This document shows positions 44,643-58,119 of a stretch of DNA of 64,000 nucleotides, one piece after another. The position numbers and the translations under genes are program-made. Position 1 is the stretch's first letter. Each line of letters begins with the position of its first letter. Under the pieces are notes generated by a model that saw nothing but the letters and a program-made list of their open reading frames with translations, did not search any database and was not told the origin of the DNA. This DNA is from Schizochytrium sp. TIO01 (Eukaryota; Sar; Bigyra; Thraustochytrida; Thraustochytriidae), in the NCBI GenBank assembly GCA_004764695.1, contig SMSO01000031.1:8959261-9023260 (forward strand). Reading direction: 5' to 3'.

Positions 44643-45430
44643 GGATTTGGGGGCGTTTTATCAATCTTCGAACCCACTTGATAGATAATTGATTCTATAT
44701 ATACCTACCAAGGTCTCCAAAGCTTGAGGTTCTCTGAAAACAGTCATTGCCGTGCAGTGGGAATCGGGGACCATCGTTGGTTGTTTATTGCTCCTCGAGA
44801 GGGCTTTTCTTTTCTTTTTCTTTTGTGAAAGGTCATCAGAATGGGCTTCGTCTAGACATTTTAAAGAAACGCTTCTGGTCCCACGCAGGCTTCAGCCCTG
44901 CCCCAAAAGTCAAGAGACAGTGGACAACTTGTTGTATTTCCGTACTGTTTTCTACCGTCTTCCCACTGGAAGCTATAGAAAGATATTGTCCACGATATGT
45001 TTCCTGCTGCAGTAACCAAGAAATCTCGAGGTTAGCTGCAAAGCAGCAACAAAACAGAACAACTTATAAAAACATTAAAAATAAAACATTAAAATAAAAC
45101 AACAAGTTACTTGAATCTTTAATTTAAACAAAAGAAAAGAAAAAGAATAAAGCAGATACATAGCAGGTTCCTATTAACAGGTAGTGCCCATACGGTCCCA
45201 AGTGCCCGAAGGCAAAAAGGGTACCTCAATGTAATTCTGTACGCAATATCACTAATGATGGGGATTTCTCTATCAAAAACTACTTTCACTTTATTGGCGC
45301 AATAAGTATTTTTCGATTGAACGCAAATATGGCTAAATTCGTAAATCCTAAAAAAGTAGCGCTCAGTAGAGACCTCAACGCGGAGTCGCTTCTGAACAGA
45401 TGCTTTCTTTCGTGATGGTCAAAGACGCCG

Positions 45431-45491
45431 TTCTTCTTCTTCTTCTTCTTCTTCTTCTTCTTCTTCTTCTTCTTCTTCTTCTTCTTCTTTT
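45431..45491 (+). repeat. (TTC)n microsatellite
   Basis: About 20 uninterrupted TTC units; the opposite strand reads as poly-Lys or poly-Arg. Confidence 0.93.
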
Positions 45492-46477
45492 TCTGCGTTT
45501 CGACTTCTGAAGCGCATGAAACAAGAACGAACTTCTCAAGAAGAGCTCGGAAAGGGGCGAGGAATTGCCTCTGCACAACGCTCGTAATCTTTTATTATTC
45601 TTTTCAAACTTTGTATATTGTTGTCAGCGGTTGTGATTCTTGTTTTCATTCGTTCTTTCTTTCTAGCTATACTAAGCTTTGATTAGAACTTTTTAGAAAA
45701 GATCAGAAAAGAAAGAAAAGAAAAAGGGCGGAGATCGATCCATCAGCTTCTCCCTAATTAAGACGGACAGGTTTATCATCTTTCATCTTTTAATTGAAAT
45801 ACAAATACAAAAAAATACTACACTACACTACACTACACTACTCCTTAAACATTAACTTTCTCAAAACAAATGAATAAACAAATAAATAGACAACTTGAAC
45901 TTGAACTTGAACTTGAAGCAAATTTTAAAAGCGGCATATATTTTAATCATGAACTGAAACTAGTTCAAGGATTGCTGCCTTTGATGCCATTGAATGAGTG
46001 AGTGAAACCTAAACCCGACACATCTTCAGAAATGTTCAACAAAAACAACCAATAAATAAGTTTGCAGGCACAAACAACCTCGTTCTAAGGAGAGCGGACC
46101 AACAAAGCCGACATTCTCGCTAGTCAAGACTGTCCTTTTATCAATCAGTCCTTTCGCTTCCTCAGTCAAAAGCAGAACTCATCTCCCTCATTGAAACTGG
46201 CGGAACGATCGATGGCAAGCAATGCTTAGACAAGGCTTAGAATCAGCCAGAACAGAATAAAATAGAACAGAACAGAAAAGTGGCGGCAAAGCGCGAAGAT
46301 AGCTATCAAACTCGGCAGGCACCGGCTCCGATTCGAGTCTTCTTCATCCTAGCCCCCTGCAAGTTCGTTCACTAGCGTTTGATGTCTCCCTTATTGCTCT
46401 CCCTTCGGTCCAGCGTCGGCGGATCTGGTTCTTCAAGCTCGTGGTGCGCCCAACTCGCCCATCCAGGCACACTCAGG

Positions 46478-46672
46478 CTACCTTCGCAGCTCGATCTGGG
46501 CACCACTTTCCTGCTGGACAGAAACAAGTACCTGACAGACCAACCTCGAGGTGCCGGGGTGACTCTTCCGACAGGTCGCAACCCCTGAGCAACACGTGCA
46601 TACGCGCAAGCTCAGGCAGGAACCAGCGGTTGCGACGATGATCTCGGAGGAGTCGGAGTCCTCAGGATCCAT
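46478..46672 (-). CDS. Possible small protein, Ser/Cys-rich
   Basis: The ATG at 46672 lies in an optimal context (GCCATGG). The frame gives 64 residues: an acidic start DPEDSDSSEIIVATAG, a Cys-rich middle and an end QESGAQIELRR. A GTATGC donor and a CTGTCCAG acceptor within the frame could remove the Cys-rich middle in phase. GC content is above the surroundings. Family unknown; weak support. Confidence 0.2.
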   Translation of the reverse strand: MDPEDSDSSEIIVATAGSCLSLRVCTCCSGVATCRKSHPGTSRLVCQVLVSVQQESGAQIELRR

Positions 46673-48650
46673 GGCAATCACTCATAATCATCGGTATCTT
46701 CGTAGTACCAAGGAATAAAGAAGTAGCTGAGTCTTAGTCCATATCACTAATAGGTTCTACATCCCAGGAGTTGACATATCAGCAAAGGGGGGCGCATGGA
46801 GGAGTGACAGTACTTTTTTGCGGATTCTAGCGATAATGATGGAAACTCGTTCCTGAGCAGCTCTTGGTTCAAGATCATAAGATCATAGGTAGGTCGCAGC
46901 AACAACTCAAGCTAAACCAGGTTTAGATCGGTTCAGATCGTCCGGGATGGCCTCCAGTCGTTCTCAAGTTCTTCAATTCTTCGAGTTCCTCGAGTTCGAG
47001 GGGGTTCAAGATTGCAGCGCCACCTTAAGTCGAACCGAAAGCAACACCTTTGATTTCATGTCTCATAGAAACCAACACTTTTGTGATGATATTGGGACAT
47101 AGATGGTAATAAGCCTGGCTAGAGTTCCACCTAGAGCCTTACTCGTGTTACACGCCTAAAGAGCATCTAGGTTGTCTATTACCACTCATTTTAAAATAAT
47201 ATTATAGGCGCTAGAGACTTCTTACAGGTACACACTACTAGCTAATGCTAGCTCAATGGATACCATTGCTTCTTTCGTTTGTTTTATCTCTATTTTTTTT
47301 AAGATTTTAACGGCCTTTATTGTTGTTATTGCTATCATTATTAATCTTCTCTTTTAAAAGAAAGAAACCAAAGGCCAAGCATTTATTAAAAAAAATGTGT
47401 TTTAAAAAGTTCAACCATTTTTAACTAATTAAGAAAGAAAAAATGATTGTCAAAGCTATTCATGGAAATCAACCATATCTCGATAATAAATGATAAAGAG
47501 AATATCATTTCTATCTCTATCTCTCTTTTCTCTCTCTGTAAGTGGTCCAAAGCAAAGAAAAGGAAAGAAACTACTATTACAATTTGTTGTATAAAAATGA
47601 GTATGTTTTCATAAAAAAGAAGAAGAAAAACGTTAAAGAATATATATAACATAATTCAAAATTAAGTTCTTCCCCATTACTTAGGAAGGTACGTAGCTCC
47701 CTTCTAACAAAGACGAAGACTCGTGAAAAGATTTTTTTATTTTTTTTTCCAAGTGGCCAAAGATACGATGATCAGAGAACTCAGATCAGATGGACGGATG
47801 GAATCCTTCTTCTTCGTAAGAAAGGCTTTGCGATGCATAAACGCATTCGCCGCTGCAGGCGGCGCTTTGTCCTCTGCGCAGTGCCGTGGATCAGGCCGAG
47901 CGCTGCGCCGTCTGTCACGCTTCCCTGCAGACCCGCTCGAGTCAGCGAGCAGGAGATACTTGATCCTGCACAATATAGCTAGCTATTATGTGGACAACTT
48001 CATCACCATAGATCGCTTGGCCAGCTTAGAGAGAGATGCTGCTGCGCGAAACTTGGCTTGCGCTGCGCTGACGAGCACCAGGCACAAGCGAGTTCGCCGC
48101 CTCTAAGACAGCTTCTCCTCCAGGTTGCGCCCGAAGCTTGCTTGCAGAGGAGGATGTCTTCGCAGCAATGCATGACCAAAATTTGAAATCCCGGAGGAGC
48201 ACTTCGCCCTGCTCTTTGAAATCGTCGCAAGTGAAGCAAACACGCGACGCAAACTCGTACCCACGCTCGCTGGATGCTCGCTCGCTCGCTCGCTGGCTCG
48301 CTGGATACCTCACTGCAACGGTGAATGCCATCGCGCTCGCTGAGATGGCCCAGAAGTTGGAGCCGGAAGACCCTTCCTGAATGACAGCAATGGGTCCTGG
48401 TATTTTCCAGCCTTTCAACTTGAAGAGCTTAGAGGCACTCGCTCTGGTGCGCGAGGTCCCCTCTCGGCCCGTGCGTGAAACCCGAGGGCTGGATCTCTGC
48501 AGTTGATGCCGTCTAAGCCGCCTGGATTACAGGTAAGCCGCGTCTCGAACGAGACACAACACAAATGATCGGCCAGCCCAAACCAGGTACCTAGGTACCT
48601 GCTTAAAGCGCTGGACGAAGCTGGCGCGAATAGCCTAGCCTGCAACCTAG

Positions 48651-49861
48651 GAATACAATTTTCTAAAACGTATCAACCAGAGGCAACTTGAGATCTGCTC
48701 AGTCCCCAAAGAAAGGAAACACCGCCGGTTCTTCAATGATTCTAATCCATCGACCGGTTTCAGCGAATACCATTTTGCAGCAAGCAATAACTCGGTGGAG
48801 GCCGAGCGTATTTCAGAAGCTTGCCTTATTTCACTTGCACTAAAACGCGCGCCGTGGATCTCTTGCTGGCGGTGTTTAGGCATTCTCGGCTGTTCGGAGC
48901 GATCAATTACAAGAACTAACGCAGGCCTACTCGAAGGCCTCCTGGGCCAAGCAAGCGGCACAGCTAGTAAGGTTGAAGGCTCTCACGAGTCAAGCTCAGG
49001 ACTCTGGACGGATATATGGACGTATGGATGTTGCAATGAGCGTACTTGCTGGTCTCCGGCACGTTCTAAATTGCGAGCAGCGGATACTCCGCTCGCTGGA
49101 CGGCCAGGCAGCAACGTTGTCCAAACCTTTGATCCTGTCTTCATCCACGCGTCTTGCTAAGTTAGAACAGAGCGAGAGCACACCCTGTCTCGAAACTAAG
49201 ATTATATGGCGAGGTACCTATGCCTTCATAGTAGGTATGCAGTGAGAAAGCAACTGTACTTTGGTACTACCTACTCCTTCTGTCGTCGTTCGTTTGACCG
49301 AACCACAATTGACACCTTTGCACAGGCTATTCGAGGTATTGAAGATTTATAACCCCTATTGGGCACTACAGCTCATCAAGTGCCATACAAATAGGTAGTC
49401 TGTCTGTGTACCTTTGATGGCCCTGGCAGGACAAGCAACTCCTTGAAGCCTTGTAGGTGTTAGTAGCTAGGCCCTGGAGGCTCGCTTGGTCGTGGTGGTT
49501 TTCTGAGTTTATCTTTTCAAACCACGCAGGCCTGCTTGATCTGTGGAGAGAACGAATAAAGGCATTTGTCGAACCAAAGGTTTTCTTCTTAAGAACTGTA
49601 GGCCTTGCCTTTCAAGACGGCTGCACCGACCAGCCAACCAGCGTCACTATGGGTGGTGCAGAACAATTCATGGCAATGAAAGAAAATTGTCAGTCGTTGT
49701 GGAGCGCCACATTTACCAACTTTATTCTTTGGTTCGAACAGTTCAACTTGAAATTGGCACAGTTTCCAAGTGTTCTCAAGAGTATGTATAAGAAAAATCA
49801 GGATGGACAGCAGCAGGCTGTTCACGCCTCAGCTCGTCCAAAGTTCTCCGGGTCTAGCTAG
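48651..49861 (+). CDS. Candidate three-exon gene segment, unknown product
   Basis: Exons 48651-48794, 48880-49213 and 49530-49861 join in phase. The first intron (85 nt, GTGGAG..GTGTTTAG) is phase 0; the second (316 nt, GTACCT..CCACGCAG, with a pyrimidine-rich tract) is phase 1. Exon 1 follows an ACCTAG acceptor and has no ATG, so the 5' end is missing. Exon 2 is helical and Gln/Ala/Leu-rich (DQLQELTQAYSKASWAKQAA, RMDVAMSVLAGLRHVLNCEQ). Exon 3 contains LLDLWRERIKAFVEPKVFFL and NFILWFEQFNLKLAQFPSVL, ending ARPKFSGSS then TAG. It looks like an alpha-helical cytosolic protein. No family recognised. Confidence 0.35.
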
Positions 49862-52800
49862 ATATTCAACATACTCCTGACTATCGGGAATCGTGCCACC
49901 TAATCAGACTCGTCGATATCTGTATATATATAAATATATAAAAACCAGGCCAATTGTTATTGTTGATCGATCGACCGATCGATCGAGTGGGATAATATTC
50001 TTTTGTTTTCCCCGACTGATGTTCGAATTGATTGAGTGCTAAATCGACTGATTATTTATGTATTGCTAGCACCAATGTTGCTACCGCCTCAAGGACCGAT
50101 TTTAGGCTTTACTTAAAAGGAAAACAAAAACTTTGCTGTGTGCAACATTTTGGAACTACAAGACCTTGCAGAGAAGTTCGTTCTCCTATCGTGTTATTCA
50201 TTTACATATACATACGTACAAATATACATACCATGGTAAAGGCAGTTTCGGGTGCTAGGACTGACTGAATGCGATGATAGAAACCAGTTTATATCGACAA
50301 GTATTCTAACGGCGCCATAAACGATGCGGATGGAGGAGCTCATTTGGGCACTACTACTGCTGAGAGAACTTGAAGAGCAATCTGCTCCTGCTCTCTACTG
50401 CCTTTCTCCCAAAATTAGTTAGTTCCAGGCCGTTGGTATTTCTGCCTGAGCACTGAGAACCTCGCGTGCTTAGTTTGTTGTAATCGACTCAACTGGTTGC
50501 ATGGAGTGGAGAGATTGAGGTTGTTGCTCTTTCTGGCAAGCATTTGTTCAAGACAGAAATCACTTTAGTTTGGTCGTTTCTTTCTTTATTGGAGATGCGC
50601 TATAGCCTTGTATAGCTTCAGTAAAACTGAATACTCACTACTTTTATAGGATGGGTGTTAGTAAGCAAGATGGATGGTACACGGCGTCTCTTCGGCATTC
50701 TTCTTCTTCTTCAGTATTTTTCTTCTTCTTCTTCAGCATTGTTCTTCTTCTTATACAACAAGTTTAGAATTATATCCTCTCTTGCCTAGAGTCGCTTGAA
50801 AAGACCCTCCTCCGTCTCCGTTTTGAACCAGTGCAAGTCAAGAATGAAACTTGAAGTTTGGCTTTGGGTGTCTTCACTTTGAATTGAACCTGCATCATTT
50901 TTTAATTTTATTTTTTTAATTAAAACAAATCTGAGTCTAAACGAAGGATCATATTTAAAAATACAGATTCGAAAGGGAGACGAAGCGCCTGTGACCTATT
51001 TTGACTCTCTGTTTTTAGCCATTTCGAAGTCTCGTTTCCTTGCTCGTGCACTGGTTCTAAATAAAAGCAGATGATTGACTGTTTCGTCCCTGTTCCCTCG
51101 AGGCCTTCCTTTTATTGGCTCTTCTCAGCAGAAACAAACAAAGTCTGTTGTAGAGGCCTACTCGAATTGTTCACTTTCATTTCTAGTTTTTTTATTGTTT
51201 TTCGAAAGGGACTCTGACTCACACAATGAAAACCCGCTTGTCGGAAGAAACGTCACCCACCCTTTTTAGTTTTTGGAAGCACTTGTCCCCACAGCGGGTC
51301 AGGCCCGCATGGCCATCCCATCTTTGGCCGCACTCAACAAAACAGACAGATCTCTATTATGCCATAGTTCAAGGCTACTAACACCTCCGCCCACCTATTC
51401 AAAACAAAAACAATTAATCTTATTTTTATTTTTAAAGACCGGAAAATTAAACTAATGAGCCCTGTTTTGAAAGAGATAATAATTATTTAATTTATCTGCA
51501 ATCTTTTTATTTAAAAAAAAAAAAAGTAAAAAAAGTATTTAGTCATGTTGAAAGTTAAAATAGCAGAGGAATGATATTCCCTCTTCACGCTGGCGTTTAC
51601 TACATATAGAAACAAAGCACTGTTTTATTTTATTATAAAACAAAATTCTAAACAATAAAAAACCTCTACGAATATAAATAAACCTCATTGAAAATACAAG
51701 TAAAGAGCCTCAAGATGCATGAAAAAGATCACGTGAAGAACATCACAGAACCACCCATCGCAAAGAAAGAAACAGCCTATCCAGGAACTCCACACTAATA
51801 ATGGCAGTGTAGTACTGCATTCCTGCCAATTCCTGAGTTGCTAGACTTCTCTCCTTTCTCCTCATTCATCAAACGTTGACTCTTTTCTCTTTTTCTCTTT
51901 TTCTCTTTTCAGTTTTCTGTTCTCTGTTCGAAAGAAATGCTATGTGGCCATTACGCAGAGAAAGGTAAAATCTATCTACCTACCTCGAAGTCTCAAGACC
52001 ACATACAGGAGTAGGTAGGCAGGTAGATAGGTAGTCATGTATGTACCATTTTGCGCCTCATGAGCATCACTTAAAGACCTGAAAGCAAACTTTAAATCGA
52101 GTCCACTCAAACCGTTCTCCGTTTGGGGCGCAGCAATCGTTCATACGTCCATGCAAAGTTAGTAAAGGAATCTAATTATGAAAAGTCAAACTAGCTAGTT
52201 GGTTTTGTCTATGTATCGTGTATGCGACTCGTAGCATTGATAGCGCGTCTCGCGGAGCGTGGCACGCGCAGACCCGAGTATTTTATCTTGGAAAATAGCA
52301 GTGGCCTCGCAATTGCATGAATTAAGCTGCAGCTCCCGTCTGTAGGAATGATCATGGTGTTATTGGCCGGTTTGCCAACTCGCGACAGACACTGCGAACT
52401 TGAAGAAAAAGATGATCATCGAGCTTATTCGCCTAAAGGGCCACTGTTTGGCGAATGGATGAATGGATTCCAAAGTTTAAAGATGAAAAGTAGTGTTGGT
52501 ATATATATTAGATACGTATATATGCAGGCCTCTAATCTATTATTCACTTAAACAAGTTTTAACTAGTAATTAAAAATATACATGTGCCTGCTATAGTAAG
52601 AAAAGCTCGAGGTTAAAGAAAAATAGAGAAATGCTCATGGGCAAAATAAGCAAAGCGCAGGAGCCTTCGCCTACCTTTATTTATCAGCGCTTTAAAATAG
52701 AAAGAGAGAAAAGACTAAGGAGCAAAAACCGGAACGCAAGCCTTGTGAATATATCTGTGGGAGGTCCCTCGTTCGGCAGGCAACTCTGAAGGAAAAGGAA

Positions 52801-53164
52801 CATTAAAGGAACTGAGAAACATCGGAAAGGAGCCTATAGGCAGAGGAAAGGACTTTGGGGGAATGCGTGAAGCATGCGCAGTCCTTTCCTTCTCTCTTCT
52901 CTCAAACTTCCCCAACACCTAGCTTGCCAAAATTGAATCTATCAGTACTTGCTTTTCCTATTCTATGAACTTAATTATGCTGTCGCAATAGCGAACTTGC
53001 TGGCGGCAGCAATCATAATGAGGTGGACGGGTTCCCATCCGTCTTGAGGTGTCAACGACAGCTTCGTCGCCAACACAACTTGAAAGGCTGCAATATCTGT
53101 AGCTGACACTTTAATTTAGTTTTTAGTCTTTAAGTTTAAAGCGAAACATGCTCTTTTCAAAAGT
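49862..53164. other. AT-rich spacer with dispersed short repeats
   Basis: It contains GATC-type palindromic tetramers at 49964-49986, (TTC) runs at 50698-50760, A/T homopolymers near 51500 and GGTAGGCAGGTAG repeats near 52010-52035. Short open frames (51075, 52348, 52715) have no supporting features. Confidence 0.4.
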
Positions 53165-53175
53165 TTCTTCTTCTT

Positions 53176-53206
<31 letters not shown>

Positions 53207-53223
53207 TTATTATTATTATTATT
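53165..53223 (+). repeat. (TTC)n followed by (TTA)n microsatellite
   Basis: About 13 TTC units pass directly into about six TTA units, a compound repeat. Confidence 0.92.
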
Positions 53224-54473
53224 AAAATATTTTTTTATTATTAAAAAATAGATTAAAGTGATATCTTGTTATAATATTATTATGTAGGAATATATCATTT
53301 ATAATAATAGCAATATAATCCAAAGCAAATGAGTCAGACGACCACCAGTGTCCGTATCTACTACTTCAAACGCCATGCCAACATTTAAAAAGATGTGCCA
53401 ATGGACTGCCTCACTTTAATAACTCTAATATTTTATTTCAATGAAAGCGAGAAGCCATTTAAAAGAGTAAATAGTGAAAAATATTAAAGATAAACTAAAA
53501 ATGGTCGTCCTCCTAATTTTAATTTTTTTTATTATTTTTAAATAACAACTAAAATAAAAAACCCAATTGAATAAACCTCTAAAGATTTGAGTTAATAAGA
53601 CACCAGGTCAGAGGCCTCCACGCTGGTGCATTTATTTACCACTACTCCAAGCTGCCTCTCAATCTCCTAATGATGTGCCGTAGATCGCAACTGTCGCAGG
53701 GTCGCAATCTTATGTTTGCCCTGTTTCCAAGTTTCTAAGGACGATTGCCGCACACGTTGCAAGATTGGCAGAAATAGTTAAGCACTCGTATGGTCTTTGC
53801 GACACGATTTTAAACCACAGTGAGTTTGAACCTTGAAGAAAGAGGGGGCTTTTCTAATAAGGGAACCTTCGAGTCTACCTCCGACCACTACGACAGTGTG
53901 AACTTTTCTGTTTATTATTATTATTATTATTAAATATACATATTGAAGAAAACGGAAAGGGGCTTTTTCGTTACTTAATTTAAAATTTTAACTTTCAAAC
54001 AAATGAAATGAAGAAATACTGTTAATCAAAATGGCCTTCTTTTGAAAAGCGCTCGTTTCTCGCGAGTTCACCCTCCACTGTTGCGCATTCTGCCCCGAGA
54101 TCGTTCGTTCGTTCATGAAACTCGGTCTAGATCTCTCTTTTGCTGAGCGTATCCTGCCACCTCCCCTTTCAAAGGCAAGCGCAGTATGGCATACTTTCAA
54201 GGCGGTTCGCTGCAGCTTCACGCGCTTGCAGGCAGGTGCCATCAATCATTCGTTCTTTCATTCTTTCACTCATTCGTTCATCCAATCTGCGCACGTGCGG
54301 ACCAGACCACTCAGAGCAGCCAGAAGTACTGACTTTAACTAAATCTTCCCACTTGAGTGAAATCAAAACCTCTCGTCAAACTACTTACCACAAACGGAAC
54401 ACACCAACTTCAGAACAAAAGAAACCAACGCAAACTTGCTTTGGGCCCTCCAAAAGGTACCTCCCAACTAACT

Positions 54474-54515
54474 AGCTAACAAACAAACAAACAAACAAAC
54501 AAGCAAACAAACACA
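54474..54515 (+). repeat. (CAAA)n microsatellite
   Basis: About nine CAAA units with one CAAG variant, just before a GC-rich island (54.52-56.35 kb) that holds many conflicting open frames. Confidence 0.85.
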
Positions 54516-56350
54516 CGAGACGGGGTCCGCGCACACACCCACCCATAGATACATAGATACGTACATGTATGCACGCGCACACCCACACGCGCTGGTTTCG
54601 AATTGGCTGCAGCCAATATCGCGGATTTCCACTCCACCGCAGATCGCTGAGGTTTGCTCGAGAGGAGACGATTGAGGGTCCCGGACAGCGGGCGAGCGAG
54701 TTGGTTGTTGCCACCATGACCACTGGTATCGCCATTCGCGTCGTCCGCGGACCCAACGGAAGATAGATAGCTTTGCTTGCATGCTTCCTCTTCTCCGTGG
54801 ACGGGCTCTCCATCAGCTCCGCTTGTCCTCCGCGAGGACTCAGAGCAGCGATCGCCGCTTTGGCTCGAGCCTCAGGCCGTGCTGCCGCCTGTCTGATGTT
54901 GACTGTCCTGAGTCCAGTGCCTCGCAGACACACAGAGAGAGAGCGCCGCCATGCAGGATGTTCAAACTGCCTTGCTTGCTTGCTCGCTTGCTTGCTTGCT
55001 TGCTCATCAACGAGAGCGCGGCGAGGGACGAGGAGGAGCCCTCAGGTCCTGGCAGGACCAAGCAGGCGGGTGCTTCGAGAGCGGCATCGTCGACGGGGAG
55101 AGAGACTAGCCAGGCGGTCAATCGGAGGCGCAAAGATTGGCAGACGGTTCAATCGAGGAGGCGAATTGAACTGGGCGGCGGCCAAACTCGAGGCGCCAAA
55201 GCTGAGTGAAACGGCATGAAATGGGTTTCAGAATGGGGTCATAACCTTGCGCAGCTCGCGCAGCTTGCGTAGTGCGCCTTCTGTCCCGATCGCGCGGGAA
55301 GCAGCCAATACGCGAGACGGTGGTTGGAGACACGCACGCTCAATTGCACGCAAACTTTACACGAGTCGAGGATACGACATTCAGGTCGGCGAAGAAGAAG
55401 AAGACGGGGAGACCCGGCGAGGACATGAGGCTGGGCTCTCTTCGTGTGTCTGAGCACCGAAGACGCTCCAGAGGAAGCGGTTCCTGGGCTCTTGGACGCG
55501 GGTGAACGTCACTTGGCATCAGCGACCTGCATCGAGGGTTGGCGCCACTTGCAGCAGCAGCAGCGGGAGCCGGCGATCGCTCCTTAGCCCAATTGGCACC
55601 TGCTCCAAAGTCGAAAGTTGGGCATCTTCGCAACCAAGGAGACGAGTGCGAGCGATGGCGATAGGTCCTGGTCTCCAAAGCCTCGGAGCGGAGCGGACCC
55701 AAGTCGCTCTTGAGAGATCAACGGACGAAGCACGGCGAGAGAAGACAAGACGCCCGGCAGACGCAAGCAAGGCCGTGGAAACCAGGCCAGACAAGCGGCA
55801 GAAGAAAGCAAAGCGCTGCTGGAGGACGGTGGATCTTCAGAAGCTGGAGGGCCTACGTACAACTTGTCCTTTCCACGACGAGGCTGCGCAATCAGCTGAA
55901 AGGTCCGTACACGCGCACTGGCTGACGACGCCCGTGTCTGCTGCTTGCTTCTGCTAGCTAGCCAGACTGGGGATTGTGCCACCCACCTAGATCTTGCGCA
56001 AACGCCGTCCTCCTCTCTCAGCAAGCGAAGGCCTCTCGATAGTTACGCCATCTCCGGAGATTAGGAGACCCTCTCGAATCTTGAGCATGCTTTGCTTGCT
56101 GCATCATTTGCACATGAGGTGATCGATCTTCAGGTATTCATCGATTTCCTGTAAACTAAACCGCAAACAAAACAAAGGAAAAGCAAGGCAAGGCGAGGCA
56201 GACTCTGTGAGTGAGTGAAAAGCTCTTGCTTGGGGTTTAGTCGTAAAAGCGAAGAGTAAGTCTCTCTCTCTTGATCGTGGCTTGAGCGTGCGCGGCTGGA
56301 GCCCTTTGCGGAGCCTGAGCGCCCATCGATCCTCCAGGGCAAACTCAAAT
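54516..56350. other. GC-rich island, coding status undecided
   Basis: GC content is well above the flanks, with open frames of 70-150 codons on both strands. The frames start mainly at non-ATG codons and disagree. One minus-strand frame near 54610-54900 (LPLGPRTTRMAIPVVMVATT) and one plus-strand frame opposite it are about equally protein-like. I cannot choose. Confidence 0.35.
54951..55109 (+). CDS. Possible 52-residue ORF with strong start context, partly microsatellite-encoded
   Basis: The ATG lies in GCCGCCATG. Residues 8-22 (LLACSLACLLAHQRE) come from a TTGC tetranucleotide run (54968-55006), and the rest is Gly/Arg-rich. An overlapping frame from 54958 turns the same run into a signal-peptide-like leader. 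Whether either is expressed is unknown. Confidence 0.15.
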   Translation: MQDVQTALLACSLACLLAHQRERGEGRGGALRSWQDQAGGCFESGIVDGERD

Positions 56351-56561
56351 TCCGAAACGAAGAAGCATCGTTCCATCGTTTCATGGTCAGCACTTTTTTA
56401 ATCCCTTCCACACTTAGAGTTCATCGTTCGAACCGTAAGTCAGATTCTATTCAGGAGCTCCTCACACTTGCCTACACAGAAGATCTATTCTGCTGGTGCC
56501 TTCTGTTCGGCTGGCTCTACCTCTGAATTGCGGCCCGTGCATTGAAGCGCGACGGATGCGT

Positions 56562-56597
<36 letters not shown>
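56562..56597 (+). repeat. (AGC)12 microsatellite
   Basis: Twelve perfect AGC units (poly-Ser, poly-Ala or poly-Gln depending on frame). No gene is supported around it. Confidence 0.93.
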
Positions 56598-56599
<2 letters not shown>

Positions 56600-56699
56600 A
56601 GAAAGAGGGTTTTGCGCAGCAAGTATTCTTATTCTTGAGTTTAGATTTAAGTGGTTCCTGGCTGTAGCTATAGATACTAAGTGCTGGGTCAAAATGAGA

Positions 56700-58085
56700 A
56701 ATATCTGTTGTTTCGTTCTCTGATATTCTATATAAGCTTCCATTCGGGACTGGCTCTTTGGTCAAGTTTTTATTTATTTATGTTTTTTAATGATTATTTT
56801 TAATGTTTTGTTTTGTTTTGTTAGGTTAAGTTAAGAAGGGGGTTTCTTTTAAATTAAAGTTATAAACCTTTATTGAAATGAAGTAAAAATAGTGTTTTTC
56901 ATAATTAAATATGTTATTTGGGTGACGCAGAAAATGTATTGGTTTGAAAGATCACGCAACTGAAAAGATTTAAATATTTTCTTATTTAAATGTCAAATCA
57001 ATCGAAAAGAATGAAGAAGAACTCACTTCACTCTAGATGATTTGATTTTATATTTTAAAATAACTATATTCATTGTCTTCTTTCAGTGATTTTCAAAAAA
57101 CAAAAATGAAACATATCTTATAGCGCCATTTTTTTTTAATTAAATAAAGTGAGTGGGATTTGAAAGTTTCTTCTTTTTTTTTTTGCAATAAACTGGAAAA
57201 CGAAAAAAGTTCTCATATGGAAATCATACTAGTTAGAGACAATTTTTCCAAACAAACACTTTCAACTAGAATTAGAGTACTTCTTCGAAACCGAGATGCT
57301 TGGTAGAATCATTTCCATTCAAGAATCTATTTGATCATTGTTTCGATTAGACGTCGTTCAAAATGCTGACGACTTGAATGTAAATTATTGGAGGAGCCGA
57401 TGAATTTGCAACATCCAATTTCATTGTTCGCCAGTTTTGTAAAAGCCGACAGTTTTGATTGCAAACAATAGGCAAATGAGTAAGCATTAAGGACAACTTC
57501 TGATAGTATAAATTTTATAAAATTCTTTCTTATTGATAGGCTGTAGTTTTCATTTCAGGAGATCAATCCCTATCAATTGAAATTGAAATGCATCAATATT
57601 GTAATCTCAACATTTCATTTAAATCATTTGCAAGAGGTTTTCGAGGTTTCTTGCGATCAAACACAAGGATTTGTTTATCGACTATACCTTCGCACAATCT
57701 CAATAATGGTCCGATTTTTTATTTGACCAATAGAATTCATCTGACTGACCCTGCAAATAACGTTCATCAATAAAACTAGTTAAAATACACTCGAAATGTA
57801 GTGTCCAAATCAATTTCCCCAAAAGTCCACCTAGAAGCTTGATTTAATGTAGACTTAGTCCTGCGCGGTAACACTCGTATATGAACATATTTGGCAAGAC
57901 TTCAAATACTCACAAATATGTGTATATATATCCTGCACTAAATTTCAGCAGAAACCTCAATAATTTGCACACATAGTCACTCGAAGTTGGGTCGACGATT
58001 GGCTTTTCCCGTGCTAGTCTGTTGCTAGGCGTTTGTCCATACTAATAGTAACGTAGGTATAACATTCTCTTCGGCTGGTATACTA
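56700..58085. other. AT-rich spacer
   Basis: Rich in A and T runs; no gene seen. Confidence 0.45.
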
Positions 58086-58119
58086 ATGGGCCCAATGATG
58101 TCTGACAGATCTGCGATGA

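Noticed and set aside
44414-44677. Minus-strand frame with LKERAIVVGGGAP, similar to the GGGAP region of CCT chaperonin subunits
   Set aside because: The plus strand over the same bases continues a spliced, phase-consistent frame with better overall composition. The similarity is short, and nothing else of a chaperonin follows.
45286-45578. Minus-strand ORFs with poly-Lys or poly-Arg
   Set aside because: They are translations of the (TTC)n repeat.
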